From: Sutterella faecalis
Lineage (GTDB): Bacteria; Pseudomonadota; Gammaproteobacteria; Burkholderiales; Burkholderiaceae_F
NCBI RefSeq assembly: GCF_006337085.1
Contig: NZ_CP040882.1
Location: 2,790,001-2,854,000 of the forward strand
Direction: 5' to 3'
DNA length: 64,000 bases
Shown piece after piece: positions 42,454 through 51,107 of this stretch (position 1 is the first letter of the stretch; each line of letters starts with the position of its first letter). The notes beneath the pieces are model-generated. The model did not search any database, was not told the DNA's origin, and saw only the letters and a list, made by a program, of their open reading frames with translations. The position numbers were made by a program, and so were the translations under genes.

Positions 42454-44556
42454 TCAGTCCTTCTTGTATCGGTAGGCCTCAAAGCCGGCCGCGGATAGCG
42501 GCAGCCCTTCGGCCCAGTCAGGGTTATCGGTCATGCAGGCGGCAAGGCCCGCTTCGGTGAAGTCGCAGCTGTCCGGCGTTTCTGTGATCAATTCGTCATG
42601 CACGGAGAGGACGATCTTGTAGCCGCGGTCCCAGGCGAGCTTCATGCCGTGGGCGAGGATGTCGCGGGCCGTAGCCTGGGTAAGGTTCTCCACCACCTTC
42701 CCGGCATATGACCGGAGTTCGCTCCAGCCTCGCGTGTACTGATTCATGCCGCGGTAAGTGAAGGTAGCCCGCACGCCGGGGCGCGGCCTCTCGATCTGCG
42801 GATAGATGACGCATCGTCCGGAAGGAAGGAGCGCACAGCCGTACACCTTCGCGCGGGTGCCGATCCAGATGCGGCCGACCTTGAGCGGCGCGCGGCCCTC
42901 GGGCGGGACCGGCTCGGCCATGACCCTGCAGGCCGCTTCGATGTCGGCCCACAACCTGGTGATCGCCGGGTGCGCCGCCCGCCACGCGCGCTTGATGGCC
43001 TCGCAGGCGATGAAGGTGTCAGGCTTGAGCCCGAGGAGCGCTTCTGCGCCTCTCCGCTCCTTCACCCAGTCCGTGAAATCGGCCGCTTCCGTCCAGTAGC
43101 GCGACTCGATCGCCGCACGTGTATGCCCCGCGAGCTCGTCGAGGTCCACCCGGTAAGCGCGTGCGAAGGTGCAGAAAGCTGAGACGCCACCCTGATAGCC
43201 CATGGCGAGCTCGAGCACCTTGCCGATTTGGCGCTGCTGCTTCGTCACGTCTTCGGGCTTTACGCCGAAGGTGCGGCCGTAGGTCGCTTTGTAGAGATCG
43301 GGGCCCTTCCCGGCGTCATAAGCCCGGAAAGCCTCGAGCTTCCACTCCTCGCCGGCGAGCCACGCCAAGACGCGGCCCTCGATGTTCGAGAGGTCGGCCA
43401 CGACGAGCTTGCGGCCCTTCGGCGCGACAATCACGCCGCGAATGCAGTTCGAAAGCACCTGCGGAATGTTCTCGTAGACGAGGTCAGCGCACTGCGACTT
43501 GATGGCCTTGATCGCTTCCTCAACTTCGGCCGGCTTCATCTTCCCGCGGGGCAGGTTCTGCGGCTGAAAGATGCGGCCGGTCCATCGTCCGGTGCGCGTT
43601 GCGCCCATGAACTGCAGGCACCCGCGGAGCCTTCCGTCAGCGCTCACGGCCTCGGAGAGCTTCGCGTATTTCTGGACTGAAGTCTTTGAGTTCTCTAGCC
43701 GTTCGGCGATCAGCTCCCGGACAGGGTCCGGAAGGCTCTCGTCGCCGAGACGGCGCTCGAGCGTCGTCGTCCGGAAATCCGGAAGAGCCACGCCGTAGGC
43801 GTTCAGGACGTACTTCAAGAGCGCATCTCTTTGGCCGACGCTTGAGACTTCGCCGCCGGTGAGCTTAGCGACGGCACGGTCCGAGCGCTCCTTCGCCTCG
43901 TCCGAAGCGGTGACGGCCGCGCGCACGAGCTCTACGTCGATCGCCATCCCGAGATCGTTGATCTTCTGGTCAAGGTGCCACTCGCTCCATAGCGCCGGAG
44001 TGTCGTTCCACTTCGGAAGGCGCTTCCACACCTCGCGCATCGCCTCCACGTCGAGGCGGCAGTACTCTACGAAGTGCTCCCAGTCCTCCGGATGAGTCTC
44101 GGCGGTCGCCCTTGTGAGTTTGCGGGTCTCCGGAAGCGGCTTGCAGAATAGCTGCACGAGACGCTTGCCGTCCTTGTCCTTCGCCTTGTCGACGGGGAGG
44201 CCGAGGACCTCGCAAAGGTTCTCGAGACTCCCGGGGAGCGAGCACGAGTAGGCGAGGATCATCGGGTCCTGCCAGCGGTCCGGATCTCCGGCTTCGGGCC
44301 AGAAGCGCCGGATCACTGTCCGGTCGAAGGCGGCGTTGTGCGCCGTCAGGATGACCGAAGGATCGGAGAACGCCTCGAGAACCCGAGCCGGAAGCTCTTC
44401 TCCCTGCGTCAGGTCGACGACGCGCACGGGCTCCTCGTCGAAGGCATACGCGAAGAGCATGATCTCCGCGCCCTTACCGGCGTCGACGTACTGATGCGTG
44501 CCGGCGCTGATAGGCGTTTCAGAGTAGGTTTCCGTGTCGAGCCAGAGTCGGGGCAT
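42454..44556 (-). CDS. Phage family A DNA polymerase with proofreading domain
   Basis: A 700-residue replicative polymerase. The 3'-5' exonuclease has DTET (7-10), HNAAFD (73-78) and YCRLDVEAM. The polymerase has motif A as VADLSNIEGRVLAWLAG (a Leu-Ser-Asn variant of the usual DYSQIELR), motif B as RQIGKVLELAMGYQGG and motif C as SVHDELITE near 650. There is no 5'-3' exonuclease. AAGGAG lies 5 bases before the ATG. With the DUF2815, DUF2800, helicase and VapE proteins it forms a self-supplied replication set. Confidence 0.9.
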   Translation of the reverse strand: MPRLWLDTETYSETPISAGTHQYVDAGKGAEIMLFAYAFDEEPVRVVDLTQGEELPARVLEAFSDPSVILTAHNAAFDRTVIRRFWPEAGDPDRWQDPMILAYSCSLPGSLENLCEVLGLPVDKAKDKDGKRLVQLFCKPLPETRKLTRATAETHPEDWEHFVEYCRLDVEAMREVWKRLPKWNDTPALWSEWHLDQKINDLGMAIDVELVRAAVTASDEAKERSDRAVAKLTGGEVSSVGQRDALLKYVLNAYGVALPDFRTTTLERRLGDESLPDPVRELIAERLENSKTSVQKYAKLSEAVSADGRLRGCLQFMGATRTGRWTGRIFQPQNLPRGKMKPAEVEEAIKAIKSQCADLVYENIPQVLSNCIRGVIVAPKGRKLVVADLSNIEGRVLAWLAGEEWKLEAFRAYDAGKGPDLYKATYGRTFGVKPEDVTKQQRQIGKVLELAMGYQGGVSAFCTFARAYRVDLDELAGHTRAAIESRYWTEAADFTDWVKERRGAEALLGLKPDTFIACEAIKRAWRAAHPAITRLWADIEAACRVMAEPVPPEGRAPLKVGRIWIGTRAKVYGCALLPSGRCVIYPQIERPRPGVRATFTYRGMNQYTRGWSELRSYAGKVVENLTQATARDILAHGMKLAWDRGYKIVLSVHDELITETPDSCDFTEAGLAACMTDNPDWAEGLPLSAAGFEAYRYKKD

Positions 44557-44565
44557 GGCGGCTCC

Positions 44566-45168
44566 TTAGATCCAGTTGTCCGTCGGATCAGGCTCGGTCG
44601 CGCGCACAGGGGCGCCGGCCGTGAAGTCGCCCGGATCGAGATCAGCAGGATCGGCGTCCGGAAGATCGGAAGCGTCGACGATGGGACGGCCGCTGAAGGC
44701 GTCGCCATGGCCGAGGAACATGACCGCGAGCAGGTCCGCGCTTACACCGCGGTTGCCTTGCTTCGAGTACGCCCAGGGCGTCGTGATGACGGCCACCTTG
44801 CAGCCTGCGTAGAACAGCTTCTTCGCGGCTTCGATGTCAAGACGCTTCTTGTCCGGACCGTAAAAGTCCGGCTGCTGCGTGGAGCGGCAGGTGATGTAGT
44901 AGTTGCCGGCGTAGCCCTGCGCCTGCTTCTGATCGCCGTCCTTGATCGGAGGCTTGGCCTTGAGGAGCTGGCGCGCATCCTCCTCGGAAAGACTGAGCTT
45001 CCCGGACATGAGGACCTCAAGCGCCTCCTGCATGAAGGCCTTGATGCACGGAGCCGACGGCTCCATCAGCACCGTCGCTTCGTACTTGGGCTGCGCTCCC
45101 TCCATCGCGCGGGGCTGGAAAAGAGAGGGGAAGGACAGACGTCCGACGAGCGTAATTTTCTTTGACAT
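44566..45168 (-). CDS. DUF2815 phage single-strand DNA-binding-type protein
   Basis: 200 residues; the N-terminal SKKITLVGRLSFPSLFQPRAMEGAQPKYEATVLM (read in parts) is the DUF2815 family start, an OB-fold group related in structure to T7 gp2.5. The acidic C-terminus (DPADLDPGDFT, EPDPTDNWI) is the usual protein-docking tail of SSBs. It sits between the DUF2800 nuclease and the polymerase, as in many phages. Confidence 0.75.
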   Translation of the reverse strand: MSKKITLVGRLSFPSLFQPRAMEGAQPKYEATVLMEPSAPCIKAFMQEALEVLMSGKLSLSEEDARQLLKAKPPIKDGDQKQAQGYAGNYYITCRSTQQPDFYGPDKKRLDIEAAKKLFYAGCKVAVITTPWAYSKQGNRGVSADLLAVMFLGHGDAFSGRPIVDASDLPDADPADLDPGDFTAGAPVRATEPDPTDNWI

Positions 45169-45180
45169 GGTGAATCGTCC

Positions 45181-46332
45181 TTAAACGTTGGGTAAATCTG
45201 CTGCAGTGACTTTGAGGTACTCCGGGCGCTTGTCGTCGATCGGAGCGATGACGGGCTTCGCCTCGGAACGCGTGGTGAGCGCTTCGAGCTTCAGCCACTG
45301 GTGCTCCGAGATGCCGCCTGTTTTGAAGAGCTTCAGCGCCTGCGTCGGCGTCATGAGCTTCTTCACGTAGCGCTGACCGACCGGAAGCTTCATGCCCTTC
45401 AGGAGGGTGTCCGCGGCCTGCTCGTCCGTCCACTTCCTCGGACCTTCTCGTCCGGATACGAGCTTCCAGCCGGGGATCTTTCGCCCGGCGAGCATCGTCG
45501 CCAGGGCGTCTTCTTCCACGCGCTGACACCACTGCTTCACGGCGTCGACGTGCGAGAGGACTCCGGCGAGGCCGATGTCGTCGATCATCGGGACGGCCGC
45601 GACCGGGACTTTCACGCCGGTGGCCTTCGCGACCATCGCGGCGTAAGCCGTGCACCGGGCGGCCGCGCGGCAGAACTGACAGGTGCTCCGGGCGGGCCTG
45701 AAGCTCACCTCGTCGCCCTCGTCACCGGCCTTCATCTCCTCGAGCGCGCGCTCGGCGCCCGCCCGGACCTCGCCCAGAGCGGCCTTGAAGTCGGGCAGAT
45801 CGAGCGTCCACTCGGAGATGTTTCCGAGTCTCGGCTGCACGATGACCATTCGGACCTTCCGGATGTCGGCGGCAAAGTCGAAGCAGGAGAACGCCGCGCC
45901 CGCGTAGATCAGGAGCTGCGGGTTGTGCGTGGCTTCGACCTTGACGCCTCGCCCGAACTTGAGGTCGACGACAATCAGCTCGTCGTCGGCGAGCGCTACG
46001 CAGTCGGCCGTGCCGTGCGCGCCCTCCTCTCCGGTGAATTGGCTGATCGGCAGGCACTGCTCGATCAGGCGAGGTCCGGGAAGCGACTTCACGTAGTTGA
46101 GATAGGGCTCGAGGTCCGTCGCAATCTCCTGCGGATCGGCCATCAGGCCGGCCGGGAGGGCCGGGAGCGGCTTGCCCGTCAGGAGCGCCGCCGCGACTTC
46201 GTGCGCATAGGAGCCCTCAGAGGCGAAGCTCCCGCCATCAGAGTCGCCCTTGATCTGCGAGCAGAGCCACGCCGATCCGGGGCAGGCCATCCAGCGCGCG
46301 GCCGAGCTCGGGGAGAGAAGAGCGTGAGCCAT
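45181..46332 (-). CDS. DUF2800 (Cas4/RecB-like) nuclease
   Basis: 383 residues. Catalytic PD-(D/E)xK residues are visible in GAHGTADCVALADDELIVVDLKFGRG (read in parts) and NPQLLIYAGAA. A Cys cluster, one after RPARSTCQFC and another in RCTAYA, could hold an iron-sulfur site as in AddB/Cas4 proteins. The start at 46332 (MAHALLSPSSAARW) is 1 bp after the upstream stop. Together with the DUF2815 protein it may form an exonuclease plus annealing-protein recombination pair. Confidence 0.8.
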   Translation of the reverse strand: MAHALLSPSSAARWMACPGSAWLCSQIKGDSDGGSFASEGSYAHEVAAALLTGKPLPALPAGLMADPQEIATDLEPYLNYVKSLPGPRLIEQCLPISQFTGEEGAHGTADCVALADDELIVVDLKFGRGVKVEATHNPQLLIYAGAAFSCFDFAADIRKVRMVIVQPRLGNISEWTLDLPDFKAALGEVRAGAERALEEMKAGDEGDEVSFRPARSTCQFCRAAARCTAYAAMVAKATGVKVPVAAVPMIDDIGLAGVLSHVDAVKQWCQRVEEDALATMLAGRKIPGWKLVSGREGPRKWTDEQAADTLLKGMKLPVGQRYVKKLMTPTQALKLFKTGGISEHQWLKLEALTTRSEAKPVIAPIDDKRPEYLKVTAADLPNV

Positions 46333-46333
46333 G

Positions 46334-46807
46334 TCAGCCCTCCGCAGTGAGCGCGTCGTAGAGCGCCTGGTACTGCTCCGGCTTGATGTCGCCGAGACGC
46401 TGAGCGCCGAACTCCGCGAGGATGCCGAGGACATAATCGCGGCCTTTTTCGGCGCTCTTCGTGACGCAGAGCGAGCGGAGCGACTCGATCGTGACGGGCG
46501 CGGCATCGCTCACCTCTGCGCCGGTGCCCGGCAGGTCTTCGTGCGCGATCGCTTCAACCTGCGGCGCCTCGGCCCGGTGCCTTGCGCGCACTTCGTCTTT
46601 CAGCGCCTCTCGCGCGACCTTCATGAACTCGTTCAGCGCGGCGTACGCGTCCTTAGCTTCTTCCGGGCGAGCAAGTTTGAGCCCCTGCGTTGTGAGCGCG
46701 GCAGTCGCCTCCGCCGCCTTCAGGTCGGCTTCGGCCTTGAGCGTCAGCGCCGCGGCAAGCTTCTCCATCGCTTCGGCATGCTTGGCAATGGCTTCTTCAA
46801 AAGACAT
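46334..46807 (-). CDS. Phage early protein, unknown, coiled-coil
   Basis: 157 residues. The N-terminal part is an Ala/Glu/Lys-rich coiled coil (FEEAIAKHAEAMEKLAAAL). The C-terminal part (ESLRSLCVTKSAEKGRDYVLGILAEFG) recurs in phage early proteins of unknown role. Start chosen at 46807 with AAGGGG upstream. Confidence 0.65.
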   Translation of the reverse strand: MSFEEAIAKHAEAMEKLAAALTLKAEADLKAAEATAALTTQGLKLARPEEAKDAYAALNEFMKVAREALKDEVRARHRAEAPQVEAIAHEDLPGTGAEVSDAAPVTIESLRSLCVTKSAEKGRDYVLGILAEFGAQRLGDIKPEQYQALYDALTAEG

Positions 46808-46830
46808 ACGTTTTCCCCTTGGTAAAAAAA

Positions 46831-47097
46831 TCAGTTCGGGAACCAACGATCAAGGTCGTCGGCTATGACCATGTCCCGGGACGCGGAGACCGCAATCCAG
46901 TCCCAGCCCTTTTCTTCGATGAGGTCTTCATCCGCGAGCACTTCCAGCGCAAGCCGCTGAAAGGTGGGGCGGAGGAGCGTCCGGCGAAGCTCCCGGCCGT
47001 ATGCGAATTCGTAGAGCGCCGCTTCATGGATTTCGTCAAGCAGCGCTTTGGCCCGCGCCAAAACCGCAGGCTCGTAAATGTCCCGATAGGGGTGCAT
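46831..47097 (-). CDS. Phage early protein, unknown
   Basis: 88 residues, mainly helical and acidic (RAKALLDEIHEAALYEFAYG), no domain recognised. It sits in the PL-type operon, 12 bp after the preceding gene. Confidence 0.6.
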   Translation of the reverse strand: MHPYRDIYEPAVLARAKALLDEIHEAALYEFAYGRELRRTLLRPTFQRLALEVLADEDLIEEKGWDWIAVSASRDMVIADDLDRWFPN

Positions 47098-47109
47098 CGC
47101 CGCCCCCGC

Positions 47110-47340
47110 TTACTTGGAGATCCGGTCGGCCGCTTCAATGAGGCCGAGAATCAGGGGCTTTCGGTAGATGAACGCGGCCACCATCGCGACGGCTATGCCG
47201 GCGCCAACCGCTAAGGCAAGTAGACGGTCCTCAAGATCCGTGCGGCGGGAGCCGCAGGCAGGCGCTTCAGGCCCGGTGAGGACAGAGAGAAGGAAAAAGA
47301 AGAAGGAGCGCTGGCGGCGCGAGGCGGAGGAGGCGGGCAT
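47110..47340 (-). CDS. Small membrane protein, first gene of the leftward operon
   Basis: 76 residues with a basic N-terminus and a hydrophobic segment (ALAVGAGIAVAMVAAFIY) at about 45-60. The start is 16 bp from operator L1. It may be a toxin-like, superinfection or host-takeover protein, but no family is recognised. Confidence 0.5.
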   Translation of the reverse strand: MPASSASRRQRSFFFFLLSVLTGPEAPACGSRRTDLEDRLLALAVGAGIAVAMVAAFIYRKPLILGLIEAADRISK

Positions 47341-47355
47341 GGTGCGACTCTCAAT

Positions 47356-47426
47356 AAACTACTAAAGGTAGTTTTTATGAATCGAACGATAACCTTTGGT
47401 AAATGAAAAGTCAATACCTAAAGTAG
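47356..47426 (-). promoter_or_regulatory. Leftward early promoter (PL) with three operators
   Basis: On the minus strand TTGACT (47409-47414), a 17-bp spacer and TATCGT (47386-47391). Operator L3 (47415-47426, TACCTAAAGTAG) abuts the -35, L2 (47391-47401, AACCTTTGGTA) fills the spacer, and L1 (47356-47374) is a 19-bp palindrome AAACTAC-TAAAG-GTAGTTT just downstream. All share CTAC-N4-GGTA. Confidence 0.7.
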
Positions 47427-47441
47427 CTTTTTGGCCTCTAT

Positions 47442-47468
47442 ATAAAAAAGCCCGCATGACGCGGGCTT
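47442..47468 (-). terminator. Repressor gene terminator
   Basis: On the minus strand AAGCCCGC, loop GTCAT, GCGGGCTT then TTTT. It lies 10 bp after the repressor stop and separates it from the PL promoter. Confidence 0.75.
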
Positions 47469-47477
47469 ATCTTTAGG

Positions 47478-48191
47478 CTAGCTGTGTTTGAACTTTCTTC
47501 GATGTTCTACTAGCACAGCAATGACCGTTAGTTTGTCCGCGTCCGACACGTACGTCGGATAATCGGGATTTAGGGGAGACAGCTCAAAGACCATTTGGCC
47601 GCGAGAGTTGTAGCTACGCGGGCGATATTTTTTAAAGGTGACTTCGAGCCCGCCGCAGAGCGGATCGACGCGAGAGGCGACTACAAAGTCCCCAGGCGAT
47701 GGGGAGATCGAAGGATCCACGATGATGATATCGCCCTGGACGAAGTCAGGCTCCATAGAGCGTCCCTGAATCGTAAGTGCAAAGCACTCATCTGATAGGT
47801 CTGCGTCCCCTATCACATAGTTTCCTTGGTCAATCGCGGTCTCTCGCGCCTCTACGTCACCTCCATTTGGGGATCCCGCCTGTACGTCCGAAAGGATGGG
47901 AATCCGCTTTTGCATGCCTGACGCGGCGCTGACGTTCGGACTAGCGAGGTCCCTTAGTTCTCTAGCCAGGCGAGGCGAAAAAGCGCCTACATCGACGCCA
48001 AGACCCGTAGCGATTTTTATCGCGGCTTTGAGGCCCAAGGCTTTACGGCCGTTTAGGTACTGCCATAAAAGAGCCGGAGTACCGATGTCAAAAGTCTTGG
48101 CGAAATCCTTTTGGCTTAACTTTGAGTGCTTTGCAAAAAGCTCCTTGAGTAAAGCGGCTTCGTCGTGAAGCGTTTCAGCTTTGATAGGCAT
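47478..48191 (-). CDS. CI-like phage repressor (XRE HTH plus S24 autocleavage domain)
   Basis: A 237-residue lysogeny repressor. Residues about 20-75 form the helix-turn-helix (LSQKDFAKTFDIGTPALLWQYLNG). Cleavage is expected at Ala105-Gly106 (VQAG). The S24 serine is Ser145 in GRSMEP and the lysine is Lys187 in VTFKKY. RecA-stimulated self-cleavage would induce the prophage. It has AGAGG 6 bases before the ATG. The operators in its promoter suggest autoregulation. Confidence 0.9.
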   Translation of the reverse strand: MPIKAETLHDEAALLKELFAKHSKLSQKDFAKTFDIGTPALLWQYLNGRKALGLKAAIKIATGLGVDVGAFSPRLARELRDLASPNVSAASGMQKRIPILSDVQAGSPNGGDVEARETAIDQGNYVIGDADLSDECFALTIQGRSMEPDFVQGDIIIVDPSISPSPGDFVVASRVDPLCGGLEVTFKKYRPRSYNSRGQMVFELSPLNPDYPTYVSDADKLTVIAVLVEHRRKFKHS

Positions 48192-48207
48192 AGAAAACCT
48201 CTAGGGA

Positions 48208-48304
48208 AATATATACCTATGGTATCGCTTAACAAAGCTACATTTAGCTCTTTCTAAAAACTACTTATGGTATAGTCAGCACATGGAAAGAGCTACCTTT
48301 AAAG
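48208..48304. promoter_or_regulatory. Divergent repressor/Cro control region with operators
   Basis: Leftward promoter PRM: TTGTTA (48230-48235) and TATATT (48208-48213) on the minus strand, 16-bp spacer. Rightward: TATAGT at 48271-48276. Operators: R1 ATACCTATGGTAT (48213-48225), R2 half-site near 48238, R3 CTACTTATGGTA (48261-48272) and R4 half-site CTACCTTTAAAG (48293-48304) inside the cro start. Confidence 0.65.
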
Positions 48305-48546
48305 CCGTATGCGAGTTCTTCGGCTCACAGAAAAAGACCGCCTCAGCCCTTGGCGTGACGCCGGGGGCGGTCAATCACGTCGCTAGAGGTCGAAAAAAGC
48401 TCCCGCTGTGGTGGTGCCTATCTATAGAAAGGCTTACCGGTGGAGCCTTTTCGCGCGAAGCACTTCGCCCAGACATACCTTGGAGCGCTTTTGATCGCCA
48501 GAGTGTTCACGAGAAACCGTGTTGGAGGCCTGATGCCCGCTGTTAA
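48283..48546 (+). CDS. Cro/YdaS-like DNA-binding protein
   Basis: An 87-residue protein whose first 55 residues are a helix-turn-helix (AVCEFFGSQKKTASALGVTPGAVNHVARGRKKLP), similar to the YdaS/Cro group. It is divergent from the repressor, the normal Cro position, and would turn on lytic growth by competing for the operators. The start is 7 bp after the -10, nearly leaderless. Its end overlaps the replication gene by 14 bp. Confidence 0.75.
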   Translation: MERATFKAVCEFFGSQKKTASALGVTPGAVNHVARGRKKLPLWWCLSIERLTGGAFSREALRPDIPWSAFDRQSVHEKPCWRPDARC

Positions 48547-50776
48547 CCCCTGCGGGGCCCGCCCCGCTGACTGGGATGCCGTGATCGCCGCAGGGCTGAC
48601 CCCGTGCATCCTCCCGGTCGTCCAGAACCCGCAGGTGCCGAGGTCCGCCTCGTCCGCCCTCAAGACGATCGGCAAGGTGCCGAGCCGGAAGAACGGCTAC
48701 GGGGAGGCCGTCGGTTTCCCCGGCTGGACCTCTCACGTCACGACGCCGGAGGAGATCGCTCAGTGGCGCCTGGATCAGGATCTAGGCGTATCTATCCGGC
48801 TGGATCATATGATCGCCGTCGACTGCGATGTCGACGATGCCGAGATCGCCCAGGGAATCTACAAGATCCTCTGCGACTTGATCGGCAAGGAACCGCCCCG
48901 GCGAACGCGCGCAGACTCCGCCCGCTGGCTGGTCGCCATGCGTCTGGCTGAGGGCGAGCAGGTCCTCAAGAGCCGATACCTCCTTAAGAACGGCGAGTGC
49001 CTGGAAGTACTGGGAAAAGGCCAGCAGTTCGTCGCCTTCGGGCGCCACCCGAAGGGAAGCCGCTATGAGTGGACCGGAAGTCCGTCGGATATCCCGACCA
49101 TCACGCCGGAAGTACTCAAAGCTTTTACTGACGCCGTCGTCAAAGCGTACGGCACAGGCGAAGTGCGATCCGTCCGCGCTCGACGGTCCTCGACCGGGGA
49201 CGCTTCGGAAGTGGCGAAGGACTCTCTCTACATGTGGCTCAAGGAGCATTGGGAGGTGCGCGAGCGCGCCCCCGGCATACTTGATATCCGCTGTCCGTGG
49301 GAGTCCGCGCACACTAGCGGCTCCGCATTCGACGGCTCGACCACCTACTACTGCGCGGGCACAGGCGGCTACTCCGAACCCGCCTTCATCTGCATGCACG
49401 CCCACTGCGAAGGCCGGACCATCGCTGACCTCACCGCGTGGGCGGCGTCTCAGGGCTATGAGCGCACGACGGCCGAGGACTTTGCCGACATCAAGCCTCT
49501 TCCGGACGCAACTCCGGAAGAGGCTGACGAGTGGGCGAAGCTCCGCGAGATCCTGAAGCGCTACATGGACCCGAAGACCGGGAGCATCCAGGCGAACCTC
49601 GTAAGCGTGGCCGTTGGGCTCCAGATGGGGCTCGAGTACTGCGGCTTCGAGATCCGGCAGGACACTTTCACCTCGATGCCGGTTTTCCGGAGTGCGAAGG
49701 CCGAGCCGTGGCAGCAGCTCTCAGACGCACGCATGGTCGAGATGCGCAAGTACCTCATGGAGGAGCGGCACTTCGGCAAGATCTCCCGCGAACTCATGTC
49801 CGATGCGATCCTCTACGCCGCAGACCAGAACGCCTTCGACTCGATGAGGGACTATCTCGAGCGGACGCTCCCCGAGTGGGACGGCGTCGACCGCATCACG
49901 GACTTCTTCCGAAAGTACTGCGGCGCGAAGTCCACTCCGTACGAGTGGGCGACGGCTCGCTACATGTGGACGGCGCTTTACGGCCGCGCGACCACGGTGC
50001 AAGGTATCAAGGCGGACATCGTTCCGGTCCTCGTCGGCAAGCAGGGCGCGCGCAAGTCTACGCTCGTCCGAGTGCTCGCCCCTAGGGAGGACCTTGCAGG
50101 AGAGATCTCGCTCGAAACGCGCGATGCCGACCTTGCCAGACAAATCCGCGGCAAAGTCGTCGTCGAAATCCCGGAGCTCGTCGGCATGTCTAAAAAGGAC
50201 GTCGCCGCAGTCAAGTACTGGATCTCGCTCCAGAAGGACTCCTACATCCAGAAGTACCAGGAGCGTGAGACCGTTGCACCGCGCCGGTGCCTCATGATGA
50301 TGACGACGAACGTGCACGACTTCTTGACGGATCCGACGGGAAATCGCCGTTTTGCGCCGATCGAGGTCGGTCAGATCGACATCGAGACCGTGGAGCGCGA
50401 CCGCCTTCAGCTCTGGGCGCAGGCGAAAGTAATCTTCGAGAAGGACGGCATTGACCACCGGAGCGTCGAGCAGCTCTCCGCAGAAGAGAATAAGAAGTAC
50501 ATGTACTCGGACCCATGGGAAGAGGCGGTCTCTCAGTGGCTCGAGCGCGAAAGCCTTCTGCCCGCAGAGGCTCGGCACCCCCTCACGGCAGCAGTAATCC
50601 TCGAGCACGCGATCGGCCAGGCAGTTTCGCGTGTCTCTCCTGCGGACGGGCGACGGCTGGCGACGGTCATGGGCACTCTCGGCTTCTCGCTCAAAGTCGC
50701 GCGCGTCGACGGGAAGCCCACGCGCATCTATCTGAAAAAAGTCGAGCCCAAAGATGAAGAAGATGTGCCGTTTTGA
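48533..50776 (+). CDS. Prim-Pol/VapE-type phage replication protein
   Basis: A 747-residue protein. Residues about 10-230 look like a bifunctional primase-polymerase (IAVDCDVDDAE with metal-binding Asp residues). Residues about 430-720 are the VirE/VapE P-loop ATPase domain (LVGKQGARKSTLVRVLA near 501, VVVEIPELVGMSKKD, TTNVHDFLTDPTGNRRF). Such proteins prime and unwind at the phage origin. ATG 48533 follows GGAGG by 5 bases. The adjacent iteron array is the presumed binding site. Confidence 0.85.
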   Translation: MPAVNPCGARPADWDAVIAAGLTPCILPVVQNPQVPRSASSALKTIGKVPSRKNGYGEAVGFPGWTSHVTTPEEIAQWRLDQDLGVSIRLDHMIAVDCDVDDAEIAQGIYKILCDLIGKEPPRRTRADSARWLVAMRLAEGEQVLKSRYLLKNGECLEVLGKGQQFVAFGRHPKGSRYEWTGSPSDIPTITPEVLKAFTDAVVKAYGTGEVRSVRARRSSTGDASEVAKDSLYMWLKEHWEVRERAPGILDIRCPWESAHTSGSAFDGSTTYYCAGTGGYSEPAFICMHAHCEGRTIADLTAWAASQGYERTTAEDFADIKPLPDATPEEADEWAKLREILKRYMDPKTGSIQANLVSVAVGLQMGLEYCGFEIRQDTFTSMPVFRSAKAEPWQQLSDARMVEMRKYLMEERHFGKISRELMSDAILYAADQNAFDSMRDYLERTLPEWDGVDRITDFFRKYCGAKSTPYEWATARYMWTALYGRATTVQGIKADIVPVLVGKQGARKSTLVRVLAPREDLAGEISLETRDADLARQIRGKVVVEIPELVGMSKKDVAAVKYWISLQKDSYIQKYQERETVAPRRCLMMMTTNVHDFLTDPTGNRRFAPIEVGQIDIETVERDRLQLWAQAKVIFEKDGIDHRSVEQLSAEENKKYMYSDPWEEAVSQWLERESLLPAEARHPLTAAVILEHAIGQAVSRVSPADGRRLATVMGTLGFSLKVARVDGKPTRIYLKKVEPKDEEDVPF

Positions 50777-50778
50777 GC

Positions 50779-51076
50779 GTTACGGATGTTACGGATCGGT
50801 TACGGATCGGCGCGACCATCCGTAACGCCGGGAATTCTTACTCTCACAGGGGATTCTTCTTTTCGTTACGGATGTTACGGATGAATTCTTCTAATTGGAG
50901 GATTTTTAAAGAGAGAGGAGATACATGCATGCATGTATAGGGGTAGAAAAACACAAAAAAGCAAAACAATAGGAAAGTATCCGTAGCATCCGTTACGCAT
51001 CGGAGAAAAGGCGGGCTATTAGCCTGCGGCAGTAGCAAAAAGCGCCTTTACGGATGTTCGCAGCCGAATCCGTAAC
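50779..51076. other. Candidate phage replication origin: iterons of GTTACGGAT
   Basis: Perfect copies of the 9-mer: direct at 50779, 50788, 50799, 50865 and 50874, inverted at 50818 and 51068. Variants at 50979 (inverted), 50992 and 51047. Two pairs are exact tandems with 9-bp period. A 95-bp A+T-rich block (50883-50977) between the repeat groups, including an 18-bp palindrome, would suit DNA unwinding. No gene lies in this 330-bp gap. Confidence 0.7.
50921..50938. repeat. 18-bp perfect palindrome in the origin-like region
   Basis: ATACATGCATGCATGTAT. It lies within the A+T-rich block between the iteron groups and is likely a protein-binding site. Confidence 0.8.
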
Positions 51077-51107
51077 GCTGAGAGAAAAGAGCAAGGAGAA
51101 AGAGAGA

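Noticed and set aside
50779..51076. CRISPR array
   Set aside because: Repeats are 9 bp and occur in both orientations with irregular spacing, so iterons fit and CRISPR does not.
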